Source: Humulus lupulus | Taxonomy: Eukaryota > Streptophyta > Magnoliopsida > Rosales > Cannabaceae | Length of the DNA: 64,000 nucleotides | Direction: 5' to 3' | NCBI RefSeq assembly: GCF_963169125.1 | Contig: NC_084802.1 | Location: 29,207,107 to 29,271,106 of the forward strand | In this document: in pieces, positions 46,300-58,062 of the stretch | How positions within the stretch are numbered: position 1 is the stretch's first letter | Layout: the number at the start of each line of letters is the position of its first letter | Notes under the pieces: generated by a model | What the model was told of the DNA's origin: nothing | The model's input: the letters and a program-made list of their open reading frames with translations, nothing else | The model's database searches: none | Position numbers and translations under genes: made by a program

Positions 46300-47450
46300 A
46301 ATATTTTAACTGAGAACAATGGTTGAAACACCATGAATCTAGAAATGGAATTTGGAATTCTCCTGAAATCAAGATTCTTGAACATCCAACTAAAGTTCAT
46401 TATACTTCAGTTTGCAACGTGATATTCAAGATGAAGATGAGAACAGAGGAAAGTATAGACTATTCAAAGTAAGGTTAATAGTCGAAGGCTATAAACAGAA
46501 AGAAGAAATTTATTACTCGAATAAATACCTTCTACAGTAACCAAGCTTAAATCTGTTTACATACTCTCATCCATTGCTTTTTGCATGGATTATGAGATGT
46601 ATTAAAATGGATGTCTAAATATTCTTTTCTGAATGGCTGACATGACAAAACCGTTTGAAGCTCTCGACCAGAAAGATTCAAAATAAAAGATCAAAAGCAA
46701 AGTTTTTTGCAAGGCTTCTTAAATCCACCTTTGGATTTTAACGAGTCATCAAATCTTAAATATCTTTGATTTAATCAAAGATTCTGTTGTGATTCTTATT
46801 CTTCATGTTGATAACATTCTGATCATTGGGAATGATGTAGAGAAATTATCAAAAGTAAAGAATTGGTTAGCTGAACATTTCTAAATATTAGATTTGGAAA
46901 AGCCAAATATGTTTTATACATTTAAATCTTTAGAGATTGAAAGAATAATCTTTTGGCACTATCTCAAGAAACTTATATAGATAAGAAGCTTGAATACTTT
47001 AGTTTGCAAAAATCCATGAAAGGTCTTTTGCCTTCCCGGTTAAGAGGATGTATTATTCTTTTACAAGAAAAGAAGGAGATGAGACAGTATTCCTACAACT
47101 CAGTGATGGACTGTTTAATGTATCGAATGTTATGTGTTCGAATTAACATTTGTTAAACAGTGGGAATAGTTAGCAGTTGTCAATCCAATGTTGGGTTGAG
47201 TCATTGAATAATTATAAGGACTTAATTTTATGAGTATCTCGAATATAATGGAGATTATATGTTTGTGCATTTAAGTAGTGACCTAAAATCCCAAAGGATG
47301 AACTGATTTTCAATCAAATAGAAATCTTCAATATTGATATCAAAATAAGTTTCTATAACTGTGGAGGAAACACGTTAATCTGGAAATGTGTTGGACATTT
47401 CAGAATTGAAAATTTCACCATAGAAGCCGAAATGTAACAACTACTGAGTA
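46300..47450 (+). pseudogene. pol: copia-4 reverse transcriptase and RNase H remnant
   Basis: Across several frames the RT order is recognisable: K-V-R-L-I-V-like, G-Y-K-Q-K-E (46490), L-K-S-V-Y-I-L-S-S-I-A (46548), a Q-M-D-V-like block (46600), and L-H-V-D-N-I-L-I-I-G (46805-46835), where the catalytic V-D-D reads V-D-N. The Y-V/L-D-D change alone would stop catalysis. RNase H is barely visible after 47100. Confidence 0.7.
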
Positions 47451-47768
47451 GTTAAATAGGCTATTTGATTTAGTTGAGTTCTTTACCATTCTGGAAAGGG
47501 TTTCAGACTTGAATAAGCTACTAGTACCTTATTGCGAATGCAATGGAGATATAATTATTCTAGAAAAATTGAGAAATCATGAAAGGGGAAAGCACATGAA
47601 ATGAAGTATCATATAATTTGAGACAATATTACATAATTGATGTAACGATTTTGAAGAAAGCTTCAAAACAGTTTCTTACAATACAGTTTACAAAGATTTT
47701 GTTAGACAAATTCGTTCAGGATAATGTGAGTGACACATTGAGAGAGATGCCTCAATTTGCTTCAGGGC

Positions 47769-47779
47769 AAGTGGGAGAT
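47769..47779 (+). other. Polypurine tract of copia-4
   Basis: AAGTGGGAGAT lies directly before the 3' LTR start at 47780. Confidence 0.8.
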
Positions 47780-49999
47780 TGTTGGGAATAGTGCCCTTAA
47801 ATCAATTGTAGTAGACAAATGTTTTAAATGAAATAAATAATTGAGTTGAATTATTATATATATAGACTATCTCCAATATTATGTTGATAATATTAAGTAA
47901 ATATCAGAAAAATCCAAAGTTCATCTATGTGGTCTTAATCTCATATTGGTATAAGAGGATCGAGATTGAGATAATGAACTTGAAACAGTTCGCAGTAAAA
48001 TAAAGTTATGGAATTTTTAGATTAATTACTGCTAGTACGGTTCACTAGTATTATGAATACAAGTGACCTAGATCCGGGTCAGTAGCGTAGTAGGACACTT
48101 TAGTGAAGGTACTTTATATAAAGTGATATATAGAACTGGACCATATGTGATTTCTTAATACTTGTTTAAATATCGTTTCATAGTATTAATCAAACAGATC
48201 AAACGATGAGCATATACACTATGATCTTAATCCTGAGGTTACTATGAACTCCTATATATGTCATCTGATCATTTGATTCATGCGTTAAGGTTTGTCAAAA
48301 TGATCAGGCTAAGAACAATTATTTTGGGGACTTAATGATATATATGGATGGGGACATAGTTTAACATATATGGAATCTATACCTTCTAATAGATTGAATA
48401 ATGGTTCCCTATTAGGTTGAGTTTTAGAACTGAAAAGGTTATGAGCGCTCACGTCGCAAACTTGTTGTGACACAACATTCACTAGTAAAGTCAATGGTAC
48501 ACTAGGAACTAGATATAGTTAAAAGGGTAAAACAGTAATTTTATTCCTTTTTAATTATGAACCATTAATAGAGGAATAACTTTGTATGTAATGATTATAT
48601 CAATGGACACTTTATTATTTAATAAAGTACTCTGAAAATATATGTCTATAATTGTCAAGAGTTCAATCTCATATTTATAGTGGAATAATCATGAGATTAA
48701 TAAATATAATTATTTAATCAAAGAGCTTTGATTGATAATCTAATATTTATTGAAGCTTGAAATTATAGGTCCATAGGTTTCCAGGGTGGCTCTATCAACA
48801 TCATATCAAGATAAGAGTTAATACAAGGGTAAAACTGTAATTTGGAAATTTGAGAAGAATTTTATTCTTCGGGTCAAATATACAATTATATGACAATTGA
48901 GGTTGAATAATTAATTTTGAATTAATTATTAAAATTTTGAAAATATATTTATTTATTTAAATATTAAAATTTTGAAATATATATTATAATAGTAATAAAT
49001 TAATTAATTTTTTTAATTAATTATATTATTTGAGTGTGAGAAAATAAAAATGGTAAGTTAAAATAGTTTTGATTTATTATTTTTTTTTAAAAAGATGATG
49101 ATAATGATGATCATTAATTTGAATTTTGAATTTAAAATTTAACTTTGAATTAAGGTTGTGATCTTTTCCTTAAAAAGACGATACCATGTTTTATGGGAGG
49201 AATTTATTTAAATAAATAAATAAAAGAAAATAGGATAAATGCAACATTCTCTGAATGAGAATAATTCTACACGCATGACACACTATTTGTTTTCCATATT
49301 TTTATTTATTTAATTAATAATTTGAAAATAAATTTTTCAAATTTGGTAAGTTAGATATTACCTATATCTATTCCTATCATCATTATTATTATTATTATTA
49401 TTATGAATAATGATATAATATACAACCCATATATATATTATTATATGATAACAAGAGAAAGAGGAATAGATTTAGAAAATTGTCTGATAAGAAATTCTTC
49501 ATCTTCTTCTCTTATTATGCCAACATTTCTCAAGTCATAATCCAAGTACTCATGTGTTGAGATAAACTTGTGATTTCTAAATTACAACATTTGTTCTCTA
49601 TGTGCCCACCCACAACTTGAGGTGTAGAGAACACTCTGGAAGATCGTGGTCTAAGTACTCAAAGCGTTGGATAGGAAGATCATTATTTATACGAAAAGAC
49701 TTAAGAACACTTGATAGGCTTCAAAAGGTAAATATTTATGTCATTAAATATTTGTATACGTGTGCATATAATATATAGTTGTGAGTATATATATGTGTAT
49801 GCGTGTATACCTATGTATATATATACATTTATGGGTGTATATATATATGTTGCATGATTAATAATATTGTATATTAATTGTTCCTACATGTATTCTTGAA
49901 CATATATACTGTTTATATGAGCGGTTGGAAAAAAAAAATGTGTTAATCAATGGGGCCCACCGTGCAATATCTCTGCGCACTCTGGATGTTTTTCTAACA
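47780..49999 (+). repeat. 3' LTR of copia-4 (2220 bp)
   Basis: Begins TGTTGGGAATAG and ends TTTCTAACA; colinear with 39966-42368 apart from several indels. Confidence 0.9.
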
Positions 50000-50415
50000 G
50001 ATTCTTCATCATTCTTCTTGTAATTTTTGGTGCAAAGCTTAAAGGGATTTCAAGCTAAGTCTAAAGGGGAGCTTGAGCAGTAGCTGGAGGGAGTCCAGCA
50101 AATCACAAAACCAGCGGGAGGCTGGTTGCTTGAAGATTTTCACAAAATATGGAGTTGATTGTTTGTTTGTAAAGAAAATTAAAATGGAGTTTTAAATTTG
50201 TTTTTCAACTTTGTAACTTGTAATAACTCTTATTTTAGTGGATTTGCTTCACCTCTGGACTAGGTCTCATGGAGTAGGTTGTGAGAAATCATGGGTGAAC
50301 CATGTAAAAATGATTGTGTCATTTTATATTTTCTTGCTCCTAAACTTGAACCAAATCTGATTTTTGTTTGATAATTTAAATGGATAAAAGAGTAGCACTA
50401 GTTAACTAACTTTCA
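50000..50415 (+). repeat. 5' LTR of the SIRE-like element, second part, with primer-binding site
   Basis: It resumes at the GATTC duplication and matches 56506-56914. It ends ACTTTCA at 50415. The following TTTGGTACTAGAGG (50416-50429) is a decayed tRNA-Met primer-binding site. Confidence 0.88.
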
Positions 50416-50602
50416 TTTGGTACTAGAGGTTTTGTGTATTGATCCTTGCTTGTCTTTTGTTAGTTTATTTGCTTCTACTTTAGTTGTCGTATTGGTTGGT
50501 TCCTTAGGGTCTACGTGTGATTGTTTTTTTGTGTGTATGCATTTTCTTGTTATTTTTGCTGTTGTGTTTGGTTTGATGGATTGCTTCAAAGAAGGCAGAT
50601 CT

Positions 50603-52815
50603 ACTACTAGTCTCAGCGCCTAAAACTCCTTAGCAAAATGGAGTTGTGGAAAGAAAAAATTGAACTCTTCAAGAGATGGATCGTGTTATGTTGAATGCAA
50701 AGAAACTATCAAAGAGACTTTGGGTTGAAGTCGTGAATGCAGCTTGCTACATTAGAAATAGGGTGCATCTTCGTCTTGGCACTAATCAAACCTCTTATGA
50801 GATGTGGAAAGGCAGAACGCCAAATTTGGCTTATCTTCATGTGTTTGGTTGCAAGTGCTACATTCTTAATGATAGAGAAAAGCTTGGCAAGTTTGATGCC
50901 TAGAGGGGCGAAGGAGTGTTCCTGGGGTACTCTACCAATAATCATGCCAACAGAATATACAACATGAGAACCTAGGCAATTATGGAATCCATCAATGTTG
51001 TGTTTAGTGACTTAGAAGACTTTGCTAGTTACTCAGAAGAAGAAGAAATCCACACTCTTGTCGACACATCTATTCTGGCGGTTGCATCACAAACTGCAGA
51101 TGAACCAAGATGATCTAAAATTGAGGAAATTGATGCTACCACTAAAACCTCTGAAGCTTCCAATGTGTCTTCCATTCTAGAAAATGTTGTCTCCTCTAAT
51201 TCAGGATTTCATCAGAAAAAGGGACCACCCACATAGATTCCCAAAGTTCATCCTCTATCATCCATTGTTGGTAATCCAAATGAGGTGATGGTAACTCAGA
51301 AGAAACTAGCTAATGAAATTGCTAATGCTTGTTATCTTTCTTCAGTGGAGCCAAAAATCAGTCAAGGATGCCCTTAAAGATGAGCACTAGATATATGCCA
51401 TGCAAGATGAGCTTCAACAATTTGAGAGAAATGAAGTGTGGACTCTTGTTCCTCGTCCTTTGGGTGCCAACATCATTGGTACTAAGTGGATATTTAGAAA
51501 TAAGACCGATGAAGTGGGAAATGTGGTGCGCAACAAGGCAAGATTAGTTGCTCAGATTGAGGGAGTGGATTTTGAGGAAACATTTGCTCTGATGGCTAGA
51601 TTAGAATCCACAAGACTTTTGTTGGCTGTAGCGTGTTACATGAAGTTCAAATTGTAGCAAATGGATGTTAAGAATGCCTTTTTGAATGAAATCCTTGTGG
51701 AAGAGACATATGTTTCAAATCCTCCTAGATTTGAGGACCCTCATCATGGAAATCATGTCTACAAACTGAACAAGGCATTGTATGGGCTCAAGTAAGCTCC
51801 TCGGGCATGGTGTGATCGACTCACTACTTACTTGCTTGAAAATGGGTATACTAGAGGTAATGCTGATCAAACTTTGTTTATTAAATCTCTGAATCCTGGT
51901 ATTATTTGTGCCCAAATCTATGTAGATGACATAGTATTTGGATCCACTTGTGATGCACACACTAACTCCTTTGTTCAACTAATGACTATGAAATTTGTAA
52001 TGAGCATGGTTGGTGAACTATGCTACTTTCTTGGTTTTCAAATTAAACAACTTGAAAATGGCATCTTCTTGTCTCAATCAAAATATGCCAAAAACATGAT
52101 CAAAAAAATTGGTTTAGAAAATGCAAAACAAGCTCGCACACCTATGGGCACCACTGCCAAATTGATTAAGGATGAGACAGTTAAAAAGGTTGATGCAACA
52201 TTGTATAGTAGTATGATAGGTAGTTTACTCTACATTATTGCAAGTCGTCCTGATATTTGTTTCAGTATTGGGGTTTGTGCTAGATATCAATCTTCCCCCA
52301 CTGAATTGCATCTTACTGCTGTGAAAAGAATTCTCAAATACCTGGCTGGTACCACTGACTTTGGTCTTTGGTACTCTTGTGATACTAATCTTTCTTTGGT
52401 TGGTTTTAGTGACTCTGATTGGGCAGGTAATCTTGATGATAGGAAAAACACTTCAGGTGGTTGTTTTTATGTGGGAAACAACCTGGTTTCTTGGCACAAT
52501 AAAAAGTAAAACTCCTTCTCTCTTTCCACTGTCGAAGCGGAGTACATTGCTGCAGGAAGTTGTTGCACTCAACTTCTTTGGATGAAAAAAATATTGCGTG
52601 ATTATGGCCTCTGCCTTGACACTCTCAACATCTATTGTGACAATATCAATGCCATCAACCTCTCCAAAAACCTTGTCCAACACTCTCGCACCAAACACAT
52701 CGACATCCACCACCACTTTCTTCGTGAGTTAGTTGAGTCTAAAACCATTATATTATCTCATGTTGCATCTGAAATCCAACTTGTTGATTTACTTACTAAG
52801 GCTTTGGGTTCATAA
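50603..52815 (+). pseudogene. pol: SIRE-like integrase tail, reverse transcriptase and RNase H
   Basis: The integrase C-terminal block begins near 50608 (A-P-K-T-P, then Q-N-G-V-V-E-R-K-N). RT runs from about 51400: [25 protein letters not shown], and the catalytic Y-V-D-D at 51919-51930. RNase H follows with S-D-S-D-W-A-G, L-S-T-V-E-A-E-Y and T-K-H-I-D-I-H-H-H-F-L-R. Only about nine stops or shifts occur in 2.2 kb; 51832-52509 is open without interruption. This is the best preserved RT in the window. Confidence 0.92.
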
Positions 52816-53224
52816 ACTTTTGTTCACTTGAGAAAGTCAATAGGAGTTTGTATGTTTGAGTGATAACATGTGGCATTTGAAAATAAGCAATATAGTGTGA
52901 GATTTCATCTTCTAACTTGACTATTTGCATGTGTGAGTCTTTCTTCAACTTGCTTCTCACAGTCATATATGTCTTGAAGTGATGTAGGCTTGCTAATGCT
53001 CTCTTGTAGCCTTAAATGATGCTTGATTTCTCATTCTTGGTAATTTCATTGAATTGTCTCCCCTATTAGAGAAGCCTTATTGTTTAGTGTGAAAGCTTCC
53101 ATTGGGTCACCTTGCTTTCTGTAGTTTGCTCCATCACTTAGGACTGTGTGCCCGTGGAGAGGGCTACCTTTGTGCTTGGATCTTTAATTGGTAAATTCCA
53201 ATGGGATTTCTACAATACAAAAAA
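52816..53224 (+). other. SIRE-like 3' region, non-coding
   Basis: No ORF is seen after the pol stop. This kind of spacer is usual between pol and the extra ORF in the SIRE lineage. Confidence 0.6.
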
Positions 53225-53608
53225 GGGATAATTGCGGCATAAGTACCCAATGTTTGAGTTTTGTACGCAGTATAGACCCAATGTTTATTTTTAGTGGCAA
53301 TAGTACCCAAAGTCAGTAAAAGTGTAATTCTGTCAGTCTCCTCTGTTAGGTCTGTTAATGAGCTAATTAGGCAGATAGGTGTCACGTTTTTATTGGTCCA
53401 AATCATAATTATTTTTAAAATATTATTGAGCTAGACCAATCACGGAGTGACACGTGTTGGTCGAGTCATCATGAAACGAAGACCTAACGGAGGAGGCTGA
53501 CGGAATTACACTTTTACTGACTTTGGGTACTATTGCCACTAAAAATAAACATTGAGTCTATGTCGCGTACAAAACCCAAACATTGGGTACTTGTGCCACA
53601 AATATCCC
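53225..53608. mobile_element. Mutator-type MITE with long inverted repeats (384 bp)
   Basis: The two ends are inverted copies of about 130-150 bases; the left arm reads GGGATAATTGCGGCA and the right arm, reversed, GGGATATTTGTGGCA, with few differences inward. The centre is an AT-rich spacer at about 53390-53430. It is flanked by the 9-bp direct repeat TACAAAAAA (53216-53224 and 53609-53617). Long terminal inverted repeats plus a 9-bp duplication fit Mutator-like non-autonomous elements. It encodes no transposase. Confidence 0.85.
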
Positions 53609-54118
53609 TACAAAAAAAAAAAAGCAAAAACAAAAAAAAAAGTGTGAGGGAGAGTTAGCATGGTTCTTCTATAGCAGACAACTCATGAGGACACTTCACA
53701 CACTAATGGAGATTGACTTTCTTTACATTTGCCTTCTGAGTTTTATCTTGTGCCTTGTTAGACCTCATTTTTGCATCTGTCGGGTTTGTGTTCCAACATG
53801 TTATATGTCTGTTTCAATAATGTGTAGAAAGTCTTACACTTTGCTTTATGTCACTTGGTTTGATGTTTATCTTTTACCATATTGTGTTTAGTTTCATGTT
53901 ATTTGTTGTAGCTTAAATGTCCTTAATCTTGTGTGTTCTCTTGTGTTCACAAATAAATAAATAAAAAATAATATTAAAATATATATATATTGTTCATTTT
54001 TTTGTCGTTTTTAGATGGGAATTGTCATTTTTTTTCTAGTTCTGTTTGTCGTTTGTCTCTTTTTTTACTAAACAATAAAAAATTTAAAAAAAAATCAATT
54101 CAAATCAATTTTTTTTTC
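53609..54118 (+). other. SIRE-like 3' region, second non-coding part
   Basis: A poly-A-rich stretch, a short open frame (53583-53891) that looks accidental, and an AT run. No recognised motif. Confidence 0.5.
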
Positions 54119-55930
54119 TAAGTGTTTTTTCTCATTTCCCTCTCAATAGTCTCTCCATCTTTCCCTGTGCCTAACCCTTCTTCCCCGATGCGCCGATCCC
54201 TAATGCCAATCGCCTCTATGCCCTTTCTCGTTGCAAACCCTCCCCAACTCCATCACCTGAATTATCTGACTCCTCTCCAATGCCACATCCAGACCACCCT
54301 CGCACCCCAAACCCACACACGCAAACCCTAACCCTTCTCTACCTCGCGACCCATCTCTCGACCACCCTCGCGACCCAACTTCACCTCCGCCACCTCCTAG
54401 AGATCCCACTCTGCCTCCCTCACCACCGCGCGCACCCACTCAACGTCTTCGTGAACATAGTCTAGAAATTTCCCCATCTCGTGCCTCTCTTCCTTCTGCC
54501 TCCACCATCAAGCCACCTAATGGTATCGCCACCTACACCAGACACAACACCCAAACCATTGCACTTCCTTCCCTTGCTCCGCCCAAACCCTCTGGTCAAA
54601 TTAAGTCAGTGGCTAGAAAATGCAAGTCGGCTTACACTTCTGTTGATAAGTCCGAGCTGACCTAGGACTCCTCTCCTCCGACTCATCCTGCCAAGAACCC
54701 CATGGCAGTGCCCCCATCTACACCACCCACCACCTATCGATTCACCAAGGGCAAGGCTCATGCCTCCTCTTCACTAAAGGTACTCTATTTCTCAATAACT
54801 CGTGTAAGGATCAATTTAATGGTTCTATTTCATTGAAAAAATTGCTACTTGAGAGATTATTAGATTATAAGGAGTTTGGTCATTTGGGGTTGTATGAACT
54901 CATTGCATTTCATGGGTGGAAAGAGTCTGCATTTGCACTGCATGTTCCTTATCAATCTTTGGTGCATGAATTTTACTCTAATGTATTTGCGGATGTTATT
55001 GACCTTGTTCATGAAAATTTTGGGAAAGAATATTTGCGTGGCAAATGGATTCTTTTTTCTCCAGAGGTTATTGCAGAATGCTTACACCTGTCGCTGCTTG
55101 ATGAGCCTAAGTTCTCTGTTGAGTTTAGTCCGGACATGGACGAGGTTGCCCGTACTCTAACTGGAAAATTTTCTTCGACTTTGCTACCAATGCCATCACT
55201 GTTGCCGAACTCTCCTCACTATATCACATTTTGCACATCATCTCCATCTTCAATTAGCAACCCATCGCTCACAACTCCACAGTTGGGCTGACTTGGCTCG
55301 CTTCCTTTATACAGTTGGTACTCGCAAGACTATCGGTCTTCTACACTACCTGTTTCAGGTTATTATGGATGCTGCTTTGTGGCCAGGGGTCTCTCAGATT
55401 TTTCCCCTTCCTTTTCTAATTTAACGGCTGGCTAAGCTCTTCTCTGTTGTCCCCTCCAAGATTTTGGACACCCGCATCTCACTTAAGGCCATCAACTTGG
55501 CCTCCGCTCAGTTCAAAGCTACTAAAAGGGTCCTTCAGTCAAAGATCCTATGGCTGCTTCTTACTTGGGTGTCAAACAATCTTTCTAGAAATTTCGATTG
55601 TATGACTGGGTTCATTCTCTTCAAGCTGAGTTTCACTCCTTTCGGTCTGAGTTTTGGTAGGCTCAAGCTCATAATCATGCATTTTAGACTGGTGTTCTTC
55701 ACCACCTTGGTCTGCCTCCTCTCTCTATTCCGTCCACTACTGCTGATGACTCATTTGAGGAAGCGCCATCATCTCAGGTGGAGCAAGTCCCTAGCTCCAC
55801 TGCCCCTGGTTCTATGCCTGCAACCCCTCAGGTCAAGCCTTCTGTCGCTGCCACTCATGGGGAGATTGTTTTGCCTCCAGGCACCATGAAGCGCTAGAAG
55901 AAGAAGAAGAAGACTTCTTCCACCACGTAG
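54119..55930 (+). pseudogene. SIRE-type extra ORF (env-like / plant-transposon-protein type), frameshifted
   Basis: A proline-rich first third (54119-54780) is followed by a conserved-looking core, open at 54833-55291: D-Y-K-E-F-G-H-L-G-L-Y-E-L, then H-V-P-Y-Q-S-L-V-H-E-F-Y-S-N, then Y-L-R-G-K-W-I-x-F-S-P-E-V-I. Near 55160 the likely frame shifts: another frame carries L-Y-H-I-L-H-I and W-L-A-S-F-L-Y-T-V-G-T. The end is lysine-rich (K-K-K-K-T). SIRE-like copia elements carry such an ORF between pol and the 3' LTR, sometimes called env-like; its function is not established. Position and core make this assignment likely. Confidence 0.7.
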
Positions 55931-56223
55931 TTGTGTTTCTACTTTGGCATGCCCTCTGAACACTAAGGGGAAGTTTCTTTAGATTACTTTTTTATTTCTG
56001 ACCTTGTCTTAATGCTATTTAGTCTCTCTGGACTAATCTCTGCCTTTGAATAATTTATGTTGATATCTTGTTATATTTTGAGCAGGTGGTCTTGTTACTT
56101 GGTACTTTTGTATTGGCACCTTATCTAATATAGTTAGTCGTTGTTGTTCTACCTGTCTGTTATTATTGTTGTCAGCTATGTGTACTAAATTATAAATCAG
56201 GTTCATTGTTCAGTTGCATGACA

Positions 56224-56234
56224 AATGGGGAGTT
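56224..56234 (+). other. Polypurine tract of the SIRE-like element
   Basis: AATGGGGAGTT directly precedes the 3' LTR. Confidence 0.75.
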
Positions 56235-56914
56235 TGTAAGTGTCATTTTTTTGTCATGCGTTGAACTTCATGTTTAAACATTGTTTTCATGTTATAACAC
56301 TGAAAGCCTACTAGAATATGATTTCTAATTTAGCACATGTTTTGATGGGCTGGATTTCCTATTTTGTGCCCTAGCATATATATTCATTTTTTCTGTGTTT
56401 CCCCTACCTTTTTGAGTGGCTAAAAAGTGTCTTCTCCAAGAAACATTCTCTACAAAGGTCTGAAGCATTTAGTGCTTCATTGTTTATTGGCCCATGACAT
56501 TTTTGGTGATTCTTCATCATTCTTCTTGTAAATTCTGGTGCAAAGCTTGAAGGAATTTCAAGCTAAGTCTCAAGTGGAGCTTGAGAAATAGCTGGAGGGA
56601 GTCCAACAAATCACAAAACCAGCGGGAGGCTGGTTGCTTGAAGATTTTCACAAAATAAAGAGTTGATTACTTGTTTATAAAAGCAAATTAAAAGGGAGTT
56701 TTAAATTTGTTTTTCAGTTTTGTAACTTGTAATAACTCTGTTTATTTTAGTGGATTTGCTTCACCCTGGATTAGGTCTCATAGAGTAGGTTGTGAGAAAT
56801 CATGACTGAACCATGTAAAAATGATTATCATTTTATATTTTCTTGCTCCTAAATTTGAACCAAATCTGATTTTTGTTTGATAATTTATTTTGATAAAAGA
56901 GTAACTAACTTTCA
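56235..56914 (+). repeat. 3' LTR of the SIRE-like element (680 bp)
   Basis: Begins TGTAAGTGTCATTTTT and ends ACTTTCA; followed by the target duplication TAGTT at 56915-56919. It matches both parts of the split 5' LTR. Confidence 0.92.
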
Positions 56915-57884
56915 TAGTTCATTAAAAAATCAATAGATGAGAGTTAGTAACCAAAGTAGGTAATTAATTATCTAATTATAATTTAATACGTGGGAAAGCC
57001 AATTTCTCTTTGTAGTGTGGGAAAAATTGAAAGAAAACGTCCATCTTGGTTGTTGTGATGTGTACGGATTTGTGAGTTTAAAAGAGTATAGAAAGTCGAG
57101 AAGGTTTACACCGTAATATTCGACTTAGTATAAAATTTAGTGTACTGGATTCACTTTTTAATTATTATTATATATGCAATAAAGTTTCATCCAGTGAACA
57201 TAGTCGTCTAGTAGCAATGAATAATGAAGACAACTGAAATATATATACAAGGCAACACACATCACAGACGTATTTCTATATGTATATGAAGATATTTCAT
57301 ATATGCATGTATATGGAATATATGTGTATATATAGTCAAGAAAAGACAAGACCTTGAAATGATCTTTACAAATGCCATGAGAATATAAATATATATATAT
57401 ATATATATATTATGATTCGTGAATGCAATGCAATGCCAGGAGCGTAAACGCCGATGGATTACATGAACTTATTTAGTTTCCCATGTCACAATCAACAATA
57501 AATTCAAAGTTTTATACTGTATATATTCCAAAGTTAAACTGTTAAACGATACATAGAATATAGCCTCCTGATTTGCTCAAACATATTTTTTTATATAATT
57601 TATTAGATAAAAAAGTATTAATAAAATATATAACATATTTCTATATAAAAAAAATTAATAATAATATGTACACTAAAATTATATACCAAAATATTATACC
57701 AAATAATATCACATTATTTTTTAAAAGAGTAAGTCTCGTTTGAAATAAATGTGATTAGTTTAAATAAATTTTCACATCAGTTAGTGTAATATTCTATAAT
57801 ATAATTTTGATGCATATATTATTACTCATACAAAAAAAAGTCATCCACTATTTTTATATATATATATATATATTTAAATATTAG
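56915..57884. other. AT-rich intergenic DNA with (TA)n tracts
   Basis: No ORF or RNA gene found. (TA)n tracts lie at about 57388-57412 and 57853-57875, and GTATAT-type runs at 57240-57340. Confidence 0.6.
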
Positions 57885-58062
57885 TACCTTTCAGTGATAA
57901 AATCATAAAAACCAAAGTTACATGATACGAAGAAAGGGTGGATTTGACCCATTCCACACTAACTAATTATTTAACACTAGTGATTTTCTAGCTAAACAAA
58001 ATGAGCCAATTCATTAGCTCCTTTTAGAACATAACAATCAGAAACACCATGGAAAGAAGATT
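57885..58062 (-). pseudogene. LINE RNase H domain, C-terminal fragment
   Basis: The minus strand reads F-H-G-V-S-D-C-Y-V-L-K-G-A-N-E-L-A-H-F-V, which resembles the end of the plant LINE RNase H-like domain (R-x-A-N-x-V-A-H). It points the same way as the fragments at 59705-59829 and 63544-64000 and is probably the tail of the same element. Stops follow within 20 codons. Confidence 0.5.

Larger units (their letters stand above)
39966..49999 (+). mobile_element. copia-4: copia retrotransposon with both LTRs (10034 bp)
   Basis: LTRs are at 39966-42368 and 47780-49999 (TGTTGGGAATAG...CA). A primer-binding site, a long leader, weak gag, RT and RNase H traces and a polypurine tract lie between. 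The target duplication is GATTC (39961-39965 and 50000-50004), inside the 5' LTR of the SIRE-like element. The coding part is very degraded, with no ORF above about 70 codons. Confidence 0.9.
39678..56914 (+). mobile_element. SIRE-like copia retrotransposon, internally deleted, with nested insertions
   Basis: LTRs begin TGTAAGTGTCATTTTT and end ACTTTCA, with the target duplication TAGTT (39673-39677 and 56915-56919). Pol is closest to the SIRE/Maximus copia lineage (K-K-L-S-K-R-L-W-x-E, R-V-H-L-R-x-G-T-N-Q-T). Between the primer-binding site (50416) and the integrase tail (about 50608) gag, protease and most of the integrase are missing. As in SIRE elements, pol is followed by a long 3' region with an extra ORF. 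The 5' LTR is split by copia-4. Confidence 0.9.

Noticed and set aside
53583..53891. Open frame of about 100 codons after the MITE
   Set aside because: It starts inside the MITE arm and a poly-A run, and shows no known motif.
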